From contig CM046345.1 in assembly GCA_025403435.1 (NCBI GenBank), positions 17,588,160 to 17,652,159 on the forward strand: a stretch of DNA of 64,000 nucleotides, given 5' to 3'. Position numbers and translations under genes: made by a program. Source of the DNA: Artocarpus heterophyllus. Lineage: Eukaryota; Streptophyta; Magnoliopsida; Rosales; Moraceae. Shown in pieces: positions 60,557 through 64,000 of the stretch. The notes beneath the pieces were generated by a model. The model saw nothing but the letters and a program-made list of their open reading frames with translations. It was not told the origin of the DNA and made no database searches. The stretch's first letter is position 1. Every line of letters begins with the position of its first letter.

Positions 60557-60561
60557 CATGC

Positions 60562-61205
60562 TTTGCACACGACCGGATATTAGCTATGCAGTCGGGATTG
60601 TAAGTCGATTTCAGGCGAATCCAGGACCAAACTACTAGGTTGTGGTAAAGCATATTTTCAAGTACCTGCGAAGGATTCGAGGGTATATGATAGTATATTC
60701 GGATGAGGACCTGACTCCTCTAAAATATACTGATTCGAATTTTCAATCCTGTCTGAATTCTAGGAAATCTACTTCGGGGTTTGTGTTTACTCTGGGTGGC
60801 GGTGCCATCTTTTGGAGAAGTGCAAAGCAAGATTGCACTTCAGATTCAACGATGGAGGCCGAGTATGTGGCAGCTAGTGGTGCTTTGAAAGAAGCAGTGT
60901 GGCTCCGCAAGTTCCTTGGGGATCTTGAGGTTGTTCCTGGCATGGATAAGGCAGTATCATTGTACTGTGATAACAGTGCGGCGGTAGCTAATGCTAAGGA
61001 ACCGAGATTTCACAAGAAGAGTAAACATATTGATCGGAAGTATCATATGATAAAGGACTTCGTTGAGGGCGAGCATGTCAAGGTGTGCAAGATCGCGTCA
61101 GATGATAATTTAGCTGATCCATTTATGAAGACACTTACAAGGAGAGTCTTCGAGAAACATGTGGAAGATATGGGGATACGAGATTTGCTGTATTTACTCA
61201 CTTAG
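60562..61205 (+). pseudogene. Copia polyprotein, 3' part with RNase H (element B)
   Basis: It continues the pol frame across the inserted element: LCTRPDISYAVGIVSRFQ, then a TAG at about 60639, then an open frame with HIFKYLRRIRGYMIVYSDED, SRKSTSGFVFTLGGGAIFW, STMEAEYVAAS and YCDNSAAVANAKEPRFHKKS (copia RNase H). It ends with a stop just before the polypurine tract at 61209. The RNase H core is well preserved, but it is separated from the rest by stops and the insertion. Confidence 0.93.
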
Positions 61206-61208
61206 TAC

Positions 61209-61219
61209 AAGTGGGAGAT
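61209..61219 (+). other. Polypurine tract of copia element B
   Basis: AAGTGGGAGAT abuts the 3' LTR. The same sequence occurs at the matching place in element A (13015-13024, minus strand). Confidence 0.85.
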
Positions 61220-63509
61220 TGTTAGATATGTATGCCCTAAGGAGTAAAAATGTAATACGTTTTTTGGAGACATTTTTTATTAATAAAGAATTTATTCGTT
61301 ATATATATACCAAATCTTGCCTCTTTACATTCATATTTGTTGAATGAATGTTAAGCAAACAATAGTCTGAGACTATCAGTCTAAACCTTTAAGAATTGGG
61401 CATATGATGGACTGATTATGTGGAAGACACGATTCTTAAGGTGACGGTCTAAAACATATGATCCGCAATCAAGGGAATAAAGTTGGGCACTTTATTTATG
61501 CAAAGATTGTTATGTTGCCTATATCCCTATTGGGAGATGGTTTGTCTTGACCATCAGAATTGGACTCCTTGAATAGAAACATTGGTACATAGTCAAAGGT
61601 GACGATGTGTTGGATCGGGACACAAAGTGAATTGATTTGGATTAATAATTCTATCTTGGCAAATCGATTCACTTTAGACAATCATTTGTATTGTATCTTA
61701 ATCCTAAGATGGATAGAGGGCTCGTTGTCTTGACTTGTGTCTTTTGATGTACCAAAAGGTGACTCCCACATCTCAATAGTGGTATGCATGTCGGTACGTT
61801 GGAGGCATGACTCTTGATAGCGTAGACTTTTTATTCATAGATATGGAATCCATAGCTCCACTTTAGGAGTAATGATATCCTCTTATATGCGTTATCCTAT
61901 AATTGAAAAACTGAAACGCTCAACCATTTGGATACATAGGTGTAACCAAATGGTATACTATCTTTGGATGGTAAGTTTTCTAATGGTGAGATAATGGAAC
62001 GTAAGATAAAAATAATCGGGAAGGTAAGACAGAACTTGTCCTTAAGCTGATTATGGATTATCATATGGGGATATGATACACTTTGATATATCATGGAGAC
62101 TTAGCTATACAGGCTTCGTAATTCTATAAAGTTCAAGAGTGCAGCTCCAAGCTTTTAGTGGAGTACCGTTAGAGTTGATAATTGTGAAATGTATATCTAG
62201 GATATTGGGTTTCATAATTATCGAGAGCTTGAACTTTATAGGTCCATTTTGGTCCCTTTTGCTAGCTCACAAAATCCTGTAACAATAGGCGTGCTTTTTC
62301 AATAATTGGTGACTTATGTCAGATTTATTGGATTGGTTTAAAATTTGAAAAAATCAAATAATTCTTGTCTGTTTATTGGTTAAATTAATTTTGTAATAAA
62401 ATTAATTTAAGATAAACTTGTTGAATTATTGGGATCGGATAATTCTTGTCTGTTTATCGGTTGATTTAATTGGATAAATTAAATCAAGATAAACTTGTAG
62501 AATTATTGTGAATTGATTTATTTTCTTAGAGATTATCTTGATAAAGTTTTTTTTGATCAGATATCTTCTCTATTGGGTTATTTGAATCGAAACTGAGACT
62601 TTATCCTATAGAATCTTGGGTGAAAAATAAAAGATTCGCGGAGATATTTACGCGGCAGTTCGGCCTATCGATCTACGTGTTCGGCCTACCGATCAGTGAG
62701 AGATAAGAGTACGCATTTTCACGTGGATCTTATTAGATATTGATCTAAACTTGATTCTGTTTCGAGTTTTTGAGACCTAATCTGATAAGGACTGACCCTA
62801 GGACCAATCGCTATATAAAGGGAGTAAGTTATAAAGGGAGTAAGTCTCATGAGTTACTCAGATCAATAGAGTGATTAAGAGTGATACTCTTCTAGCAAGC
62901 ATCTGAATACTCCCTGAGAGCTTTTGTTCACAAATCACGAACACTAGCTTTGGGTTCTCTGGATTGGTTGGAACGAGAGTCACTGTTGGAAGAGCTGTAT
63001 GTGTGAGCCCACACTTACTCCGATCGTGGATAGAGAATAGCAAAGAAGACCAATTGGTTGAGGCTCTTCTAGAATGTTACTTCTTTTAAAGGGAGTAAGT
63101 TATAAAGGGAGTAAGTCTCATGAGTTACTCAGATCAATTGAGTGATTAAGAGTGATACTCTTCTGGCAAGCATCTGAATACTCCCTGAGAGCTTTTGTTC
63201 ACAAATCACGAACACTAGCTTTGGGTTCTCTGGATTGGTTGGAACGAGAGTCACTGTTGGAAGAGCTGTACGTGTGAGCCCACACTCACTCCGATCGTGG
63301 ATAGAGAATAGCAAAGAAGACCAATTAGTTGAGGCTTTTCTAGAACGTTACTTCTTTTCATGGGTCACAGAGGTTCTTCGACACATAAAAGTTAGTAAGA
63401 TCTGTTTAATTTATACATATAGCATGTCAAACTTATGTTTTGAAAAACTACTCTGATGTCAAAATTTTTAAAATTTCTGCTGCACACCTCACATTGTTTT
63501 TTTCCAACA
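61220..63509 (+). repeat. 3' LTR of copia element B with a 271-bp internal duplication
   Basis: It begins TGTTAGATATGTATGCCC and ends TTTTTTTCCAACA. It is 262 bp longer than the 5' LTR, mostly because a 271-bp unit is present twice in tandem (62817-63087 and 63088-63358). The unit starts in the TATA box region (TATATAAA at 62812-62819, a second TTATAAAG at 62829) and includes the presumed transcription start. In the part compared, the LTR pair differs at roughly 7 percent of sites. Confidence 0.92.
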
Positions 63510-63514
63510 CCTAA

Positions 63515-64000
63515 TAACTAGACTGGGGGGCTAATCGACACCTCGCCAGTCTGTCATCGTGCAGACCACCCAATGAGTCGCTTAGCATAACTACATGCCT
63601 GACCAATGCTAGACTTGCAAAGTTTCCTAAAACTTAGACAAGTCCAGGGGGCGACAGGGTAAGGGTAATCACACGTCGTTGTGCTCTGTCCGACCAAAAA
63701 ACAGGGACACCATCCCTGCTCGGATGAACTCAGTAATTATCGAGATAATATACTCGGCCTTAATATTAATTGAAAAAACAGAAGCTCGAAAAAACTATTA
63801 TCTAGGAATGCCCCTCCAGAGGAGCATCCAACTTGGTCTGAATTCTTAATTCGATTCCAAGACTGAGGTCTATTTTAATTCAGTGAGACGAAGGCCTAAC
63901 TACGTCCCCGAGAAACCCCTTGCCTTGAGGTATGAACACATTTTTTTGAGAACAATCACACTTAGAAAGTATAAAAAACACAGTACACAAGAATCCGAGA
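63515..64000 (+). mobile_element. Gypsy element C, 3' untranslated region resumed after copia B
   Basis: The GC-richer texture of element C returns directly after the CCTAA duplication. It has GACTGGGGGGCTAA (63531-63544) and AAGTCCAGGGGGCGACAGGG (63641 on), purine-rich blocks like those between pol and the 3' LTR in Tat-type elements. No TGTTGAGGG LTR start is seen before the window ends. Confidence 0.7.

Larger units (their letters stand above)
43612..63509 (+). mobile_element. Ty1/copia retrotransposon B, decayed, carrying two nested insertions
   Basis: Structure: 5' LTR 43612-45639, Met-tRNA primer site 45642-45654, leader to 49348, gag-pol 49349-61205 (interrupted), polypurine tract 61209-61219 and 3' LTR 61220-63509. 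Perfect target duplications CCTAA (43607-43611, 63510-63514) lie in gypsy C, so B is younger than C. It is the same family as element A but on the opposite strand. A solo LTR of its own family lies in the leader (47067-49078, minus) and a young LOG-bearing LTR element in the pol region (52658-60556). Confidence 0.93.

Overview
This is nuclear DNA of a flowering plant, and most of it is nested LTR retrotransposons. Four things point to a plant: Ty1/copia and Tat-type Ty3/gypsy polyproteins, initiator-Met tRNA primer sites, MITE-like repeats in AT-rich DNA, and a clear MIR162 microRNA hairpin, a family conserved across angiosperms. The species cannot be told from the sequence. I see no intact protein-coding host gene; MIR162 is the only recognisable functional host locus.

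Layout. 1-3770 is AT-rich intergenic DNA with two degenerate minisatellites. 3776-5931 is a solo LTR with a palindrome array. 5937-11020 is AT-rich DNA with a MITE. 11026-24940 is a decayed minus-strand copia element (A). Its 5' LTR is split by a solo LTR of the same family, and its leader by an unrelated solo LTR. 24946-36446 is intergenic DNA carrying the MIR162 gene (hairpin about 28804-28910) and several MITE-like repeats. From 36447 a decayed plus-strand Tat-type gypsy element (C) runs to 43611 and resumes at 63515 to the window end. It is interrupted by a plus-strand copia element (B, 43612-63509, TSD CCTAA) of the same family as A. B in turn holds an opposite-strand solo LTR of its own family (47067-49078) and a complete, very young LTR element (52658-60556, TSD CATGC).

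The most unusual object is that innermost element. Its two about 1975-bp LTRs differ, by eye, by one substitution and two short-repeat length changes. It has a Met-tRNA primer site and a polypurine tract but no gag or pol. Instead it carries a 173-residue basic, cysteine-rich ORF and an intronless LONELY GUY (LOG, cytokinin-activating phosphoribohydrolase) reading frame. That frame is full length apart from one in-frame stop, which lies exactly in the catalytic motif. It looks like a non-autonomous chromovirus-type (Tekay/Del-like) retrotransposon that captured foreign coding sequence and moved recently.

Order of events inferred from nesting: gypsy C inserted first, then copia B into C, then the solo-LTR copia copy and the LOG element into B; copia A was independently invaded twice. 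A second theme is a GC-rich palindrome, TTCGGCAGGCCGAA, that is amplified in the solo gypsy-like LTR and in both the LTRs and leaders of the unrelated copia family.
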